Shown: piece by piece, positions 52,688 through 62,174 of the stretch
Numbering within the stretch: the stretch's first letter is position 1
Layout of the letters: every line of letters begins with the position of its first letter
From: Fibrobacter sp.
GTDB taxonomy: Bacteria; Fibrobacterota; Chitinivibrionia; Chitinivibrionales; Chitinispirillaceae
Length of the DNA: 64,000 nt
Assembly (NCBI GenBank): GCA_012513915.1
Contig: JAAZBG010000133.1
Location: 1-64,000, forward strand
Direction: 5' to 3'
Notes under the pieces: generated by a model
Databases searched by the model: none
Told to the model about the DNA's origin: nothing
Seen by the model: the letters and a program-made list of their open reading frames with translations, nothing else
Made by a program: the position numbers and the translations under genes

Positions 52688-54698
52688 AAAACCATCTTGT
52701 TTTTAAATGATTCTTTATCAGTCCGAGCAGTTCGATGAGAAAATATGGTTTTTTGAAATAATGCAAAATATCAAGCGATAACGCCTGGCGTATTGTCTGC
52801 TCTGTTTTCACATGTGACGTAAGTATAAAAAGCTGGTTTTTTCTCAGTGAATTGGTAAGCATTTTTTCCCTGACCATAAATCCATCAATTTTCGGCAGCA
52901 TTAATTCTGCGATTACAACGTTAGGCATCCGGTGTTCAATAATGGATAACGCCTGTTCTCCATCATTACAACAGACTACTTCAATCTGTGATTTTTCAAA
53001 ATGCTTTTTTAATGTGTCAATATGAAGGGGTTCAGTATCAGCAATAAGAATGAGTCCCTGTTTATAATCATTCAGATCAATTGATGATTCCGATATGACA
53101 ACATTGTAACCACTTTCTGCTCCTTTGAAAAGACGCATCTCTGCAATTGAAAAAAGCCACTGTGCAAAATCGTTTTGAAGTGACTGTTTTTCTGACAACT
53201 CCTCAAAAGATGCAACGCTGATGGTTACAGTAACAGGTTCTATAAAAACCGATGATTTACTGATTGATACTCGTAACTTTTCTGCAAGCCCGACTGCCGG
53301 TGTTTTTGGTAATGATGGACAATAGCAGGCAAACAGTGCTCCTTCAAGTTTAAATAGAATGGATACATCGGCAATGATCTCTCTCAGAAGGTATGCGATG
53401 TTTTTGAGTGTTTCATTTCCTGTACTATTGCCATAGGTATAGCTGATAAATTGCAAGTTGTCAACTTTTATCAGTAAAAGTGCTCCGGGAGCCCTCTCTT
53501 TATCAAGTTGAATAAGATACTGATCAAAAAAGGCTCTGTTGTATAAATCGGTTATGGGGCAGCGTTCAAGCTGTTTACGGGATTCATCAAGATTCTGCTC
53601 GAGTGTTCTGTTGGTTTGCTCAAGCAGCTCATTTTTTCTGGAAAGCTCCTCGGATGTTTTTTCGAAATTAACAATTGCGGACTGATAAATCTGTGGTAAT
53701 GGCAGGCCATACTCCAGTGACAATTTTTTTGCAATAATTTCAAGCGTGCTGATCCAGCCAAAGCCTTTCGTATCATATATTATTGCGAAGAAACGATCAA
53801 TCAGCTTTTCCGGAATACAATTATAATCAATAATAGTCATTGTATTGGAATCAATTGTTATGTCAGTTGCATGAAACAGATCAAGTACATCCTGAACAGG
53901 AAAAAGTGATGCACAGCGTTTAAGGAGAATATTGGCAATGGAAATGTATCCTCCCGATTCCCGAAGTGATTTTCTAACCGGTTGTAAAAATGTCCCGCAT
54001 TCAAGATCCCGTAGTGCTTCAATATACTTTCGGGGATTGTTTGCTATAATGGATCCATGTTGAGGTGCGATTGTTTTAATGTCAAGCTTTAAAAGCACTT
54101 CCATAACCGGGCGGATTATCTCATTTCCTGGCATATAATGTTCGTGAAACGTAAGCATCGCTTCCATATAGTTATCATCTGCAAATAATGAAGCTGATTC
54201 TTTAAATGTCAATGCCCCGAAAAGATCGGATGAAAAAAGTGTTTCTGACTGTATGTCATAGGTTACTATTGCTCCCGGAAAATGTAGATACGGGGTAAGA
54301 AAAAAAAGCAGCTTCCTGCCTGATTGAAAAAAGAACTCAAAATTGTGATCGTTGACAAGATAATATTCAGAATGAATTCCATAGTATTTAACAATTACTG
54401 CAGTTCGCCAGAATGTAATTATTTTTCCCTTAAAACCGTTAGCTTCCAAAAGGGGAACAGCAGAACAGAAATCCGGATCCTGATGCTGGAGAATAATATT
54501 AGAAATTTTATCAATAGGCAGAAGTGATGTTACTGATGCGTATACATCGTTAAAGTCAAGTACACTTCCGGGATCAATCAGAATACCCTCATCGTTATAG
54601 ACAATAAGGTATGGATTGCAATTCAATTGGTTAATCTTCGTGGGGCTTCCGACCCAGTAGATACCTTCACCTAGGAAGTGCGGTGATGTGTATTCCAT
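52542..54698 (-). CDS. Regulator with diiron ODP/metallo-beta-lactamase, degenerate GGDEF and degenerate receiver domains
   Basis: 718 residues. Residues 1-245 are a flavodiiron/ODP-type beta-lactamase fold: NIILQHQDPD (His72, Asp74, Asp76), LHFPGAIV, FSSDLFGA, APQHGS. After a coiled coil (about 350-375) comes a GGDEF domain starting CPITDLYNRAFFDQ, but the active site is EGALF instead of GGDEF, so cyclase activity is unlikely. Residues about 545-670 are a receiver with Glu598 in place of the phospho-Asp (VIAELMLP) and AD for the acidic pair, while Thr and Lys (FILTS, FKKP) remain. The last ~48 codons overlap the GT2 gene and look like read-through. It probably senses O2/NO and controls the polysaccharide synthase. 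Confidence 0.8.
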   Translation of the reverse strand: MEYTSPHFLGEGIYWVGSPTKINQLNCNPYLIVYNDEGILIDPGSVLDFNDVYASVTSLLPIDKISNIILQHQDPDFCSAVPLLEANGFKGKIITFWRTAVIVKYYGIHSEYYLVNDHNFEFFFQSGRKLLFFLTPYLHFPGAIVTYDIQSETLFSSDLFGALTFKESASLFADDNYMEAMLTFHEHYMPGNEIIRPVMEVLLKLDIKTIAPQHGSIIANNPRKYIEALRDLECGTFLQPVRKSLRESGGYISIANILLKRCASLFPVQDVLDLFHATDITIDSNTMTIIDYNCIPEKLIDRFFAIIYDTKGFGWISTLEIIAKKLSLEYGLPLPQIYQSAIVNFEKTSEELSRKNELLEQTNRTLEQNLDESRKQLERCPITDLYNRAFFDQYLIQLDKERAPGALLLIKVDNLQFISYTYGNSTGNETLKNIAYLLREIIADVSILFKLEGALFACYCPSLPKTPAVGLAEKLRVSISKSSVFIEPVTVTISVASFEELSEKQSLQNDFAQWLFSIAEMRLFKGAESGYNVVISESSIDLNDYKQGLILIADTEPLHIDTLKKHFEKSQIEVVCCNDGEQALSIIEHRMPNVVIAELMLPKIDGFMVREKMLTNSLRKNQLFILTSHVKTEQTIRQALSLDILHYFKKPYFLIELLGLIKNHLKTRWFYEFYNYSSIDNSIYSSVCRYVCSHVYTSEEMAYCNYSKTSGLHLFFTE

Positions 54699-54777
54699 GT
54701 ACCAGTCCTGTTCTCATGGCACACAGGATGCAGTTTGTACCGCTGGCGGGATTAACGGTAGAATGAATCCTTAGTGC

Positions 54778-55599
54778 TTATTTCTGATATCCAAGAGTAA
54801 TAATCAGTTGAACATCAATTTTACTTGTAAACCTTTCCGGTAAATATTCCTCGTAGGAGTATACCGGTGTCACGATTATTGAACTATTTTTAGAAAAATG
54901 GTATTTACCATAAAGCTTTGCATTGATAAGCAAAAGATGTCGATATTGAATTTTTTCAAGATAGTCTGATGATTGAGTGCCGCCACCTGCTCCTGCACCG
55001 ATAATCAATTTATCGGTAATAATCATACGGTTGTACTGAATGTTCCCGCTTACCTCAATACCAGACTTGAACGGTAAACAAAAAATGCGCGTCTGTAAAG
55101 TTTTAACATCCGTGATAATGCTCCATGATGCAGTTAAAGAAAGCGGCGTTGCGTCTTGATAAAATGATATTTTTGCACCAAGGGAGAGCTCGCTGTTTAT
55201 TAGCCTTGTAAAATATAATTCAGAAAGAAACTGGTAATCAGGGTACAGTGGATCTGACAAAATTTCAGGCGAATATGCTATCATGATATTTGCATAAGAG
55301 TGATCCCATAGGATCGGCCATATATCAAGTTTCACCTGCATATCGGTAAGCGATGTGTCCGGATAAGAACGATGCTGGCCATTGAGTTGAGCAATGAGTG
55401 GCGTTTCCCGTACAGATAGTGTTGTGCTGATTCCCGCCTCATGATAGGGGCCGAAATTATTCCTGTTGGTAATTATTGAACCTGTATATAACAGATCAAG
55501 TGATTTGATTGATACTGCAAATGAATGCTGTACGAAAACAAAATAAACGAACACGATAACGGAACAATACAAACATAGCGAACGGTGTTTAATGTGCAT
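54778..55599 (-). CDS. YaiO-like outer-membrane beta-barrel protein
   Basis: 273 residues from ATG 55599; signal peptide residues 1-28 (ending HSFA). Beta-strand-rich with aromatic, glycine-rich turns: GAGAGGGTQSSDYLEKIQY, YGKYHFSKNSSIIV, YSYEEYLPERF, a layout like the YaiO family that accompanies HEAT-repeat GT2 enzymes. Proposed role: export or anchoring of the cluster's polymer in the outer membrane. The frame stays open 23 codons further upstream but the signal peptide fixes the start. 79 bp separate it from the regulator gene. Confidence 0.6.
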   Translation of the reverse strand: MHIKHRSLCLYCSVIVFVYFVFVQHSFAVSIKSLDLLYTGSIITNRNNFGPYHEAGISTTLSVRETPLIAQLNGQHRSYPDTSLTDMQVKLDIWPILWDHSYANIMIAYSPEILSDPLYPDYQFLSELYFTRLINSELSLGAKISFYQDATPLSLTASWSIITDVKTLQTRIFCLPFKSGIEVSGNIQYNRMIITDKLIIGAGAGGGTQSSDYLEKIQYRHLLLINAKLYGKYHFSKNSSIIVTPVYSYEEYLPERFTSKIDVQLIITLGYQK

Positions 55600-55716
55600 A
55601 GTGCGCCTGTTTTTAATAAGTTGCACAAAAATGTTTAATACGTCATTAGCATCTAAAGAGTATACCAAAGGGGTATCGTTTTGCGTATACTTTTTTGAAA
55701 TGAAAAGCTGTTTTTA

Positions 55717-56295
55717 TCAGTATAACTGATCACTGCATTTGTAGCGGTTATACTCCATAAGGAAAAACGAATAGGCTGATACAATGATACCGGATAATAA
55801 AAGAACGGTGAACACCTGTTTATAGTGGAAATGGATCAATCTGATATACCATTCAACTCCATGAACGAGCATTGTGTTATGGATAATCGCATAGATGCTT
55901 ACAGCTATTGACAATATCATCAATATAAATCCATTGAAAGCAAGATGACGCCGGTAGTATTTGGGAAAAACGGCAAAACGCTTATGAAACGGTTTCACCT
56001 CACCATGGAAGTAGTAATAAACAAAATCTGAGAATGGTAATCCCTTTATATCAACTGAAAACCGTTCATGAAAGAAGAAAAAGTAGACAAACGTTGATAT
56101 CATGCAAAACAGCAGGAACTGGAAAAGAAGAAATGTTGACCAGGATGCTCCAAAAAATGATACCAGAGGATTAAATTCGTGATTAAGATCCGGTGTGTAT
56201 AAGTAGGTTATCGCGAGGTCGGCAACTCGCAGGATAAATAACAACAGTATTACCAGGCTGAAAGTAAGAGTTTTGTTCGGCTGTAGTTTTTCCAT
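55717..56295 (-). CDS. DUF5658-like multi-pass membrane protein
   Basis: 192 residues from ATG 56295 (20 codons into the open frame), with about four hydrophobic helices (TFSLVILLLFILRVADLAIT, FLLFQFLLFCMISTFVYFF, AFNGFILMILSIAVSIYAI, VFTVLLLSGIIVSAYSFFL). ADLAITYLY...HEFNPLVSF resembles the start of DUF5658-like proteins. A conserved basic loop (GEVKPFHKRFAVFPKYYRRH) is cytoplasmic by charge. No enzymatic motif is evident. It is the first gene of the minus-strand polysaccharide group. No convincing ribosome site is seen. Confidence 0.65.
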   Translation of the reverse strand: MEKLQPNKTLTFSLVILLLFILRVADLAITYLYTPDLNHEFNPLVSFFGASWSTFLLFQFLLFCMISTFVYFFFFHERFSVDIKGLPFSDFVYYYFHGEVKPFHKRFAVFPKYYRRHLAFNGFILMILSIAVSIYAIIHNTMLVHGVEWYIRLIHFHYKQVFTVLLLSGIIVSAYSFFLMEYNRYKCSDQLY

Positions 56296-56588
56296 AGCAC
56301 AAAAATTCACAATGCGATAAATGATAAAAAATCGATTTCCAAAGTGTGTGTGCAATGGTTTTCGCTAATAAGATATGAAAACATTTATATGATTGCAACT
56401 TTTTTAATCGCCTGTTCCCGAATAATTAATTTTTCTTAAAGTGATTACTTTGACTGTTAGTGGACTGATTCGATGTAAACATATAGTATTAAGAATGTTA
56501 TGTTTAAGAAACAATGTTGACTAAGTTTGTAAAAATGGTTATATTAAAAGAGTGTTGCTATAAACGCTATTACTATTTGGAGTTGAAT

Positions 56589-57731
56589 ATGAGTCTAGAC
56601 GTTGAAACCCGCCTTGCACGAGCCGGAATCGGTACAGATCCGCGTACGGGCGCAATCAGTACACCAATATACCAAACTGCAACCTTCGCGCATCCGTCGC
56701 TTGGTGCCTCAACGGGATACGATTATACGCGAAGTGGTAATCCGACCCGATCAGTGCTTGAAGATATAGTTGCTGATCTTGAGGGTGGGGTAAAGGCATT
56801 TGCATTTTCTTCAGGAATGGCTGCGATAAACGCATTGTTGCAACTATTCAAGCCCGGTGATACGATATTAACTTCAGAGGATCTCTACGGCGGTACCTAC
56901 AGACTTTTTTTTGATGTATTTGAATCCTGGGGATTACGGTTTGTACAGGTGGATTTTTCTGACACTGCAACACTTACTGCAGCAGTAAAGTTGTATTCAG
57001 TAAAGGCTGTTTTTATTGAATCGCCGACAAATCCGCTAATACGCATTACTGACATAAAAAAAGTTTGTCAATTTTCAAAAAAAAATTGTTTAATTACAAT
57101 TGTTGATAATACATTCATGACACCATTATGTCAAAGACCGCTGACGCTTGGTGCGGATATTGTTATTCACAGTGGTACAAAATTTTTATGTGGGCATAAT
57201 GATACACTAAGCGGTTTTGTTGTTGTAAACAGTCACGAAATTGCAGAGCGGATCGCTTTTATTCAGAATGCTGCAGGTGCAGTGTTGTCTCCGTTTGACA
57301 GTTGGCTTGTCCTTCGTGGCTTGAAAACGCTTGCCGTAAGAATGAAGGCATCACAGCAGAATGCCGGAAAGATTGCGGGTTGGCTCAGTAAAAACAGCAA
57401 AATCACTGAGGTATATTATCCGGGATTGAAATCTCACGAAGGCGCTGCACTTCATGCAAGACAATCAAGCGGCGCCGGTGCGCTTATTGCATTTCGTGTA
57501 AAGAATAAGCAGCATGTAAAGAAGATAATAAACGGTGTCAGGGTTATTACATTTGCAGAAAGTCTTGGCGGGGTGGAAACGCTTATAACCTACCCCTTTA
57601 CACAAACACATGCTGCGATTCCTGAGGCAATAAGGAAAAAGAACGGTGTAACAGAAAACCTGCTACGGATGTCAATAGGAATCGAACATATTGATGATTT
57701 ACTTAATGATCTTAAACAGGCAATAGGTTGA
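56589..57731 (+). CDS. metI: MetI-type cystathionine gamma-synthase / O-acyl-homoserine sulfhydrylase
   Basis: A 380-residue Cys/Met-metabolism PLP enzyme. TxxxxxGxxxDxxTGAISTPIYQTATF, FSSGMAAI, DLYGGTYRLF and VDNTFMTPL are canonical; the PLP lysine is in HSGTKFLCGHND. The end (FAESLGGVETLITYP, MSIGIEH) closely resembles Bacillus MetI. With the adjacent metC it makes methionine precursors via cystathionine, or sulfide directly. ATG 56589 follows GGAG; the frame reaches back to 56514. Four bp separate it from metC. Confidence 0.88.
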   Translation: MSLDVETRLARAGIGTDPRTGAISTPIYQTATFAHPSLGASTGYDYTRSGNPTRSVLEDIVADLEGGVKAFAFSSGMAAINALLQLFKPGDTILTSEDLYGGTYRLFFDVFESWGLRFVQVDFSDTATLTAAVKLYSVKAVFIESPTNPLIRITDIKKVCQFSKKNCLITIVDNTFMTPLCQRPLTLGADIVIHSGTKFLCGHNDTLSGFVVVNSHEIAERIAFIQNAAGAVLSPFDSWLVLRGLKTLAVRMKASQQNAGKIAGWLSKNSKITEVYYPGLKSHEGAALHARQSSGAGALIAFRVKNKQHVKKIINGVRVITFAESLGGVETLITYPFTQTHAAIPEAIRKKNGVTENLLRMSIGIEHIDDLLNDLKQAIG

Positions 57732-57735
57732 TATA

Positions 57736-58875
57736 ATGAAAAGAAAAACAGAAATATTACATAGTGCAGCATCACGGGATAAAAGTACCGGAGCGCTTAG
57801 TATTCCGATTTACCCGGCCTCGACCTATCATCAGGCCGATATTGATACGGAACCGCAATGGGAGTATGGACGAAGTGCCAATCCTACCCGAAGCGAAGCA
57901 GAAAAACTGCTGGCGTCACTTGAGGGATGCAAACATGGATTTGCATTTTCGTCAGGAATGGCTGCAATAGCAGCTGCCATAACTGCAGTTCTAAAGGCTG
58001 GCGATCATATTGTCGCTACGCAGGACATTTATGGCGGCTCTTACCGGTATTTGACAAAATACATATCAGCTTTTGGTGTAACCCATACATTTGTTGACAT
58101 GACCAATCCGGATAATGTGTTGAAAGCGATTCAGAAAAATACACGGCTCATTCTGATGGAGACCCCGTCGAATCCGTTACTGCGTGTTACCGATATCCGG
58201 GCTGTTGTTGCAATTGCAAAGCAGCATGGAATTGTTACCGCACTCGATAATACCTTTATGACACCATATCTTCAGCGTGTTCTGGATCTCGGTGTTGACA
58301 TAAGTATACATAGTGCAACAAAATTTCTGGGAGGACACAGCGACCTTATTGCCGGTGCCGTGATGACTGCTGATAAGCGGCTCGCAAACGAAGTGAAATT
58401 TGTGCAGAATGCATGCGGATCTGTGCTGAGTCCAAATGATTCATGGATGCTTATCAGGGGTATAAAAACACTCAGTGCCCGTATGGATGTTCAATGCGCA
58501 AATGCAATGAAACTGGCACAATGGTTGATAACAAGAGATTGGGTTAGCGAGGTGTATTATCCCGGTTTACCAACACATCCGGGACACGACAATATTAAAA
58601 GTCAGGCAAGCGGATTCGGTGCTGTTGTATCGGTAAAGCTTGACAGTGTCGGACGTGCTATCGCCATAATGAAAAAGGTCAGATTATGGAGTGTCGCTGT
58701 CAGCCTGGGCGGCGTTGAATCGATACTGTCCTATCCACGAAAAATGTCACACGCTGCAATTCCTCCGGAGGAACGTCACGCGCTTGGTATCACTGACGAT
58801 ATCGTGCGACTGTCGGTCGGTCTTGAGGATGTTGAGGATCTAATTGATGATCTGAGCAATGCTGCTGCTTATTAA
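57736..58875 (+). CDS. metC: MetC-type cystathionine beta-lyase
   Basis: 379 residues, a paralogue of the gene before it (same fold, FSSGMAAI, DIYGGSYR). Motifs HTFVDMTN, METPSNPLLRVTDI, HSATKFLGGHSD with the PLP lysine, and VSLGGVESILSYP match MetC. It splits cystathionine to homocysteine, pyruvate and ammonia. The tight spacing and shared ancestry make a metI-metC operon. It ends convergent with the sulfite reductase gene. Confidence 0.87.
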   Translation: MKRKTEILHSAASRDKSTGALSIPIYPASTYHQADIDTEPQWEYGRSANPTRSEAEKLLASLEGCKHGFAFSSGMAAIAAAITAVLKAGDHIVATQDIYGGSYRYLTKYISAFGVTHTFVDMTNPDNVLKAIQKNTRLILMETPSNPLLRVTDIRAVVAIAKQHGIVTALDNTFMTPYLQRVLDLGVDISIHSATKFLGGHSDLIAGAVMTADKRLANEVKFVQNACGSVLSPNDSWMLIRGIKTLSARMDVQCANAMKLAQWLITRDWVSEVYYPGLPTHPGHDNIKSQASGFGAVVSVKLDSVGRAIAIMKKVRLWSVAVSLGGVESILSYPRKMSHAAIPPEERHALGITDDIVRLSVGLEDVEDLIDDLSNAAAY

Positions 58876-58886
58876 TAATTCCGGAT

Positions 58887-58923
58887 AACCGGTAAACAGT
58901 GTACTATACGCTGTTTACGGTTA
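58887..58923. terminator. Stem-loop between convergent metC and sulfite reductase
   Basis: ACCGGTAAACAG pairs with CTGTTTACGGTT (one bulge) around a short loop in the 112-bp gap between the two convergent genes. There is no clear U-run on either side. Confidence 0.4.
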
Positions 58924-58987
58924 CCATCGGTACTGTTTCCTGTCACTGCTGCTATAGCGTATTGCAGTCATTATCATCAGAATGTTA

Positions 58988-60574
58988 CTAATTCTGTGCA
59001 ACCAGATTCCTGAAAAAATCGATGTCGTTACTGCGTACGAAATCATTAATGAACCTGAATGTAGCTGATTCTGCAAGATAGGCATCAAGAATCTTTTCAG
59101 TTACTGTAATACATGTATCAGTAGAATAATCACCGAGTTTGACACCATGCAATCTTTGATCGCCACCAATAAGTACTTCGTATCCTTCAACGGTACTATC
59201 ACCATCACGAACCTTCGCTCCTCTGAATCCGATATCTGCAATGCGGTATGGAGAGCAGGAGTTAGGGCAACCGGTAATGCTTATGGTTCCAGTATATCTG
59301 ATCGATGCATATTTCGGCTGAGAAACAAGTTTGTGTATTTTGTCAAACAGTTTACGGGTTTCAGCAACTGCTTTAGGGCAATAGGTCGTACCGCAGCAGC
59401 ATACGATATCGTCAAGTCCAAAGTATCCATCAGTTTTATATTCAAGAAGTGTGATCTCTTTTTTCACGTTGGCAACATCAGAAGGATCAACTCCATGGAT
59501 CATCAGATTCTGACGGTTATCGGTGTAAATATTCGTATTTCCATACCGGTCAGCAAGATCAGCAATGGAAATCAGGGATTCCGCTGGTAACTCACCCTTT
59601 GGAATAAGTATGCGTACAGACACTTTGTTGTTAGTACCGACAGGATCCTGTTCTGTCAATGGCCGTGCCGGCAGTGAATCCTGATGTATATCCTCAACGG
59701 TTTGGATAAGTATACCGTCTGTATTTTTATGCTCGTCAGACAGATACTTTAAGACGAGTTCACGGCACTTTTCAATTCCTAAATTGTCCAGAATAAATTT
59801 GAGCCGTGATTTTGCCCTGTTGGATCGGTTGCCATGATCCCTGAATAGCAGTGCTATAGCGCGGAGAACATCGGTAATTGAATCTTCTTTTACAAAACCG
59901 AAAAGCTCCTGACCGACAAATGCTTTCCATCCCATGCCTCCGCCGATGACAACTTTAAACCCCTTGACTATATGGCCATTAATATTACTTTCAATCGCAT
60001 TGACACCAACGCAATTCATGTAGGTCTGACCGCATGAAGCATTACATCCGGAGAAATTGATTTTGAGTTTTCTTGGCAAATTGTCAAGATCACGCATATC
60101 GGTTAATACTTTTAGCGCCTTAACAGCATAGGGGAGAACATTGAGCCGGGCATGTTTACAGGTTTCAGCGAGAGGACACGCTGGAATTGTCCGGACAACA
60201 TCGCCGCAGCCATGAAAAGTTGAAAGATTATTATCGTTAACAAATTTAAAGAAATCCGGAAGTAGCGATAGTTGCATTTTGTGAAGCTGCAATGCCTGAC
60301 GGGTGGTTATGGATACCGTGCCTGCTGAAAACTTTTTTGATGCATCTGCAACTGCGCGGGCGTCTCTTGTTGTCAGTTTTCCACCGGGAATGACAATACG
60401 GGCCATGAAGTCATCAATCTGGCGCTGCTGGTAGACACCATACCATTTTGATATCAGCAATTCCTCTTTTGTCATGAAACCACGTCGTGCGATTGCGTCA
60501 TAATCAATGGTTAATCCCTGATCCTTGATATATTCCTCTTCGCTGCGCCGTGGGAGCTCATTGTTGAATTGCAT
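58988..60574 (-). CDS. Sulfite reductase / nitrite reductase family hemoprotein (siroheme, 4Fe-4S)
   Basis: 528 residues with two ferredoxin-like half-domains (GGKLTTRDARAVAD / GNTNIYTDNRQNLMIH) and two siroheme/4Fe-4S blocks. The cluster cysteines are in VCCCGTTYC (C-x5-C) and GCPNSCSPY (C-x3-C), the axial cysteine being the last. A first-half pseudo-site lies at SGCNASCGQTYMNC. It reduces sulfite to sulfide (or nitrite to ammonia). The surrounding sulfate transporter and met genes favour assimilatory sulfite reductase. No flavoprotein subunit is nearby, so ferredoxin is the likely donor. Confidence 0.88.
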   Translation of the reverse strand: MQFNNELPRRSEEEYIKDQGLTIDYDAIARRGFMTKEELLISKWYGVYQQRQIDDFMARIVIPGGKLTTRDARAVADASKKFSAGTVSITTRQALQLHKMQLSLLPDFFKFVNDNNLSTFHGCGDVVRTIPACPLAETCKHARLNVLPYAVKALKVLTDMRDLDNLPRKLKINFSGCNASCGQTYMNCVGVNAIESNINGHIVKGFKVVIGGGMGWKAFVGQELFGFVKEDSITDVLRAIALLFRDHGNRSNRAKSRLKFILDNLGIEKCRELVLKYLSDEHKNTDGILIQTVEDIHQDSLPARPLTEQDPVGTNNKVSVRILIPKGELPAESLISIADLADRYGNTNIYTDNRQNLMIHGVDPSDVANVKKEITLLEYKTDGYFGLDDIVCCCGTTYCPKAVAETRKLFDKIHKLVSQPKYASIRYTGTISITGCPNSCSPYRIADIGFRGAKVRDGDSTVEGYEVLIGGDQRLHGVKLGDYSTDTCITVTEKILDAYLAESATFRFINDFVRSNDIDFFRNLVAQN

Positions 60575-60871
60575 GGTGCAAACCCCTTTGTTTCGTTATA
60601 GATTAAATGTTTCAATAAAAAATGATGGATACAGAGCTATAAAAATGAAAGTCTTGAAAAAGTGATTAGTGTCAGACACATCTATAGAACTCTGTAATTT
60701 AGAAATTGCGCATAAGTTTAAACTTTATAAAAATACTAAACAATAATATAGATAGCACAGGGAGAAAAGTCAACATTCAATTGATCCAATAATGTAATAC
60801 GTTGTAATATAATATTATATGAGACATCATCCACTACAGGTTTCAAAAAAAATAAATAAAAATATTAATTC

Positions 60872-60900
60872 TTGACTAAGTTGATCACATTTGTTATATT
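60872..60900 (+). promoter_or_regulatory. Strong promoter of the sulfate-transport operon with direct-repeat operator
   Basis: TTGACT (60872-60877), 17-nt spacer, TATATT (60895-60900). Just downstream GTAAACAT occurs at 60915-60922 and again at 60924-60931, with a third GTAAAC at 60971, an obvious place for a repressor. The rest of the 60575-61126 gap has no gene. Confidence 0.65.
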
Positions 60901-60994
60901 AGTTTATGAATTAGGTAAACATAGTAAACATTGTCGTGTGTCGAAAGGTTTCTTTTAGGTATGAACTACAGTAAACGGGAATATGCTAAGGATA

Positions 60995-61045
60995 AACTAC
61001 CCTGTGAATATTACATTCACGGGGTAATCTGTTAAACAGATCTCG
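60995..61045 (+). promoter_or_regulatory. Tandem hairpins in the leader of the sulfate-transport operon
   Basis: CCCTGTGAAT...ATTCACGGGG (about 61001-61024) and ATCTGT-TAA-ACAGAT (about 61027-61041) are two stems with almost no spacing in a ~220-nt leader. They could be a riboregulator or only a processing structure. No SAM, cobalamin or TPP signature is recognised. Confidence 0.35.
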
Positions 61046-61126
61046 CAGTACATAACTACTCTAAAAATCAAAAAATGGATTTTACACTATCAAAGTTTTA
61101 CAGTATCACTTAGAAAGGCTTTAGTA

Positions 61127-62116
61127 ATGAAAAACGTGTATCTTTGGGTTGTCGCGAGTTTATTGTACGTATCGGTTGTCTCAGGAGAAACAGGTCTATT
61201 GAATGTCTCTTATGATCCGACAAGAGAGTTGTATCAGAAAATAAACGCTGCATTTATAGAACATCATAGTAAGAGTAATAGTGAGAAACTATCAATAAAA
61301 ATGTCGCATGGCGGTTCAGGAAAACAGGCTCGTGCTGTAATTGATGGTCTTGAAGCGGATATTGTAACACTTGCACTTGCTTACGACATTGACGAAATCG
61401 CTAAAGGTGGAAAAAATATTGATCAGGAGTGGCAGTTGGAGTTCCCCTATAATAGTACTCCGTTTACATCAACAATCGTGTTTCTTGTCAGAAAAGGAAA
61501 CCACAAACAGCTAAAAGACTGGGATGATCTTGTAAAGCCCGGAGTATCGGTAATAACACCCAACCCTAAAACATCGGGTGGTGCACGGTGGAATTATCTT
61601 GCTGCATGGGGCTATGCAAAAAAGAAATATGGTTCTGATCAGAAAGCATTGGAATTTGTAAAAGCACTCTTTAAAAATGTTCCGGTTCTGGATGCTGGTG
61701 CGAGAGGTGCAACAACGACATTTGTTCAGAGAGGGCTTGGTGATGTTCTTCTTGCATGGGAAAATGAAGCGTATTTGTCACTGAATGAAATTGGAAAGGA
61801 CTATGTAGAGATTGTTGTTCCGTCAATTAGTATTCTTGCAGAACCACCAGTGGCAATTGTTGATGCTATTGTAAAAAAACATGGTACTGAAAAGTTAGCG
61901 CATGAATATGTTTCTTTCTTTTATACTCCGCAAGCCCAGGAAATCGGGGCACAAAACTACTACCGGCCGCAGCTGAAAGAAGTCGCTGGAAAATACAAAA
62001 ACACATTTACAAAAGTAGAGTTATTCTCTATTGACGATGAATTCGGCGGTTGGCAAAAAGCACATCAGGTTCACTTCGCTGATGGTGGAACATTTGATAA
62101 AATATATCAGCAATAG
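61127..62116 (+). CDS. sbp: Sulfate/thiosulfate ABC transporter substrate-binding protein
   Basis: 329 residues with a signal peptide (1-20, ending VSG). [44 protein letters not shown] and [10 protein letters not shown] are the sulfate-binding family signatures. It captures sulfate or thiosulfate in the periplasm and hands it to the CysT/CysW permeases encoded next. ATG follows GAAAGG. First gene of sbp-cysT-cysW-cysA. Confidence 0.94.
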   Translation: MKNVYLWVVASLLYVSVVSGETGLLNVSYDPTRELYQKINAAFIEHHSKSNSEKLSIKMSHGGSGKQARAVIDGLEADIVTLALAYDIDEIAKGGKNIDQEWQLEFPYNSTPFTSTIVFLVRKGNHKQLKDWDDLVKPGVSVITPNPKTSGGARWNYLAAWGYAKKKYGSDQKALEFVKALFKNVPVLDAGARGATTTFVQRGLGDVLLAWENEAYLSLNEIGKDYVEIVVPSISILAEPPVAIVDAIVKKHGTEKLAHEYVSFFYTPQAQEIGAQNYYRPQLKEVAGKYKNTFTKVELFSIDDEFGGWQKAHQVHFADGGTFDKIYQQ

Positions 62117-62174
62117 TCTGAATTATTTGCAGGCAGTTATAAACACAACCACGATAAGGTAAGGCTGAAAGTAT

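Noticed and set aside
60995-61045. SAM riboswitch before the sulfate-transport genes
   Set aside because: No SAM-I/II/III signature was visible in the leader.
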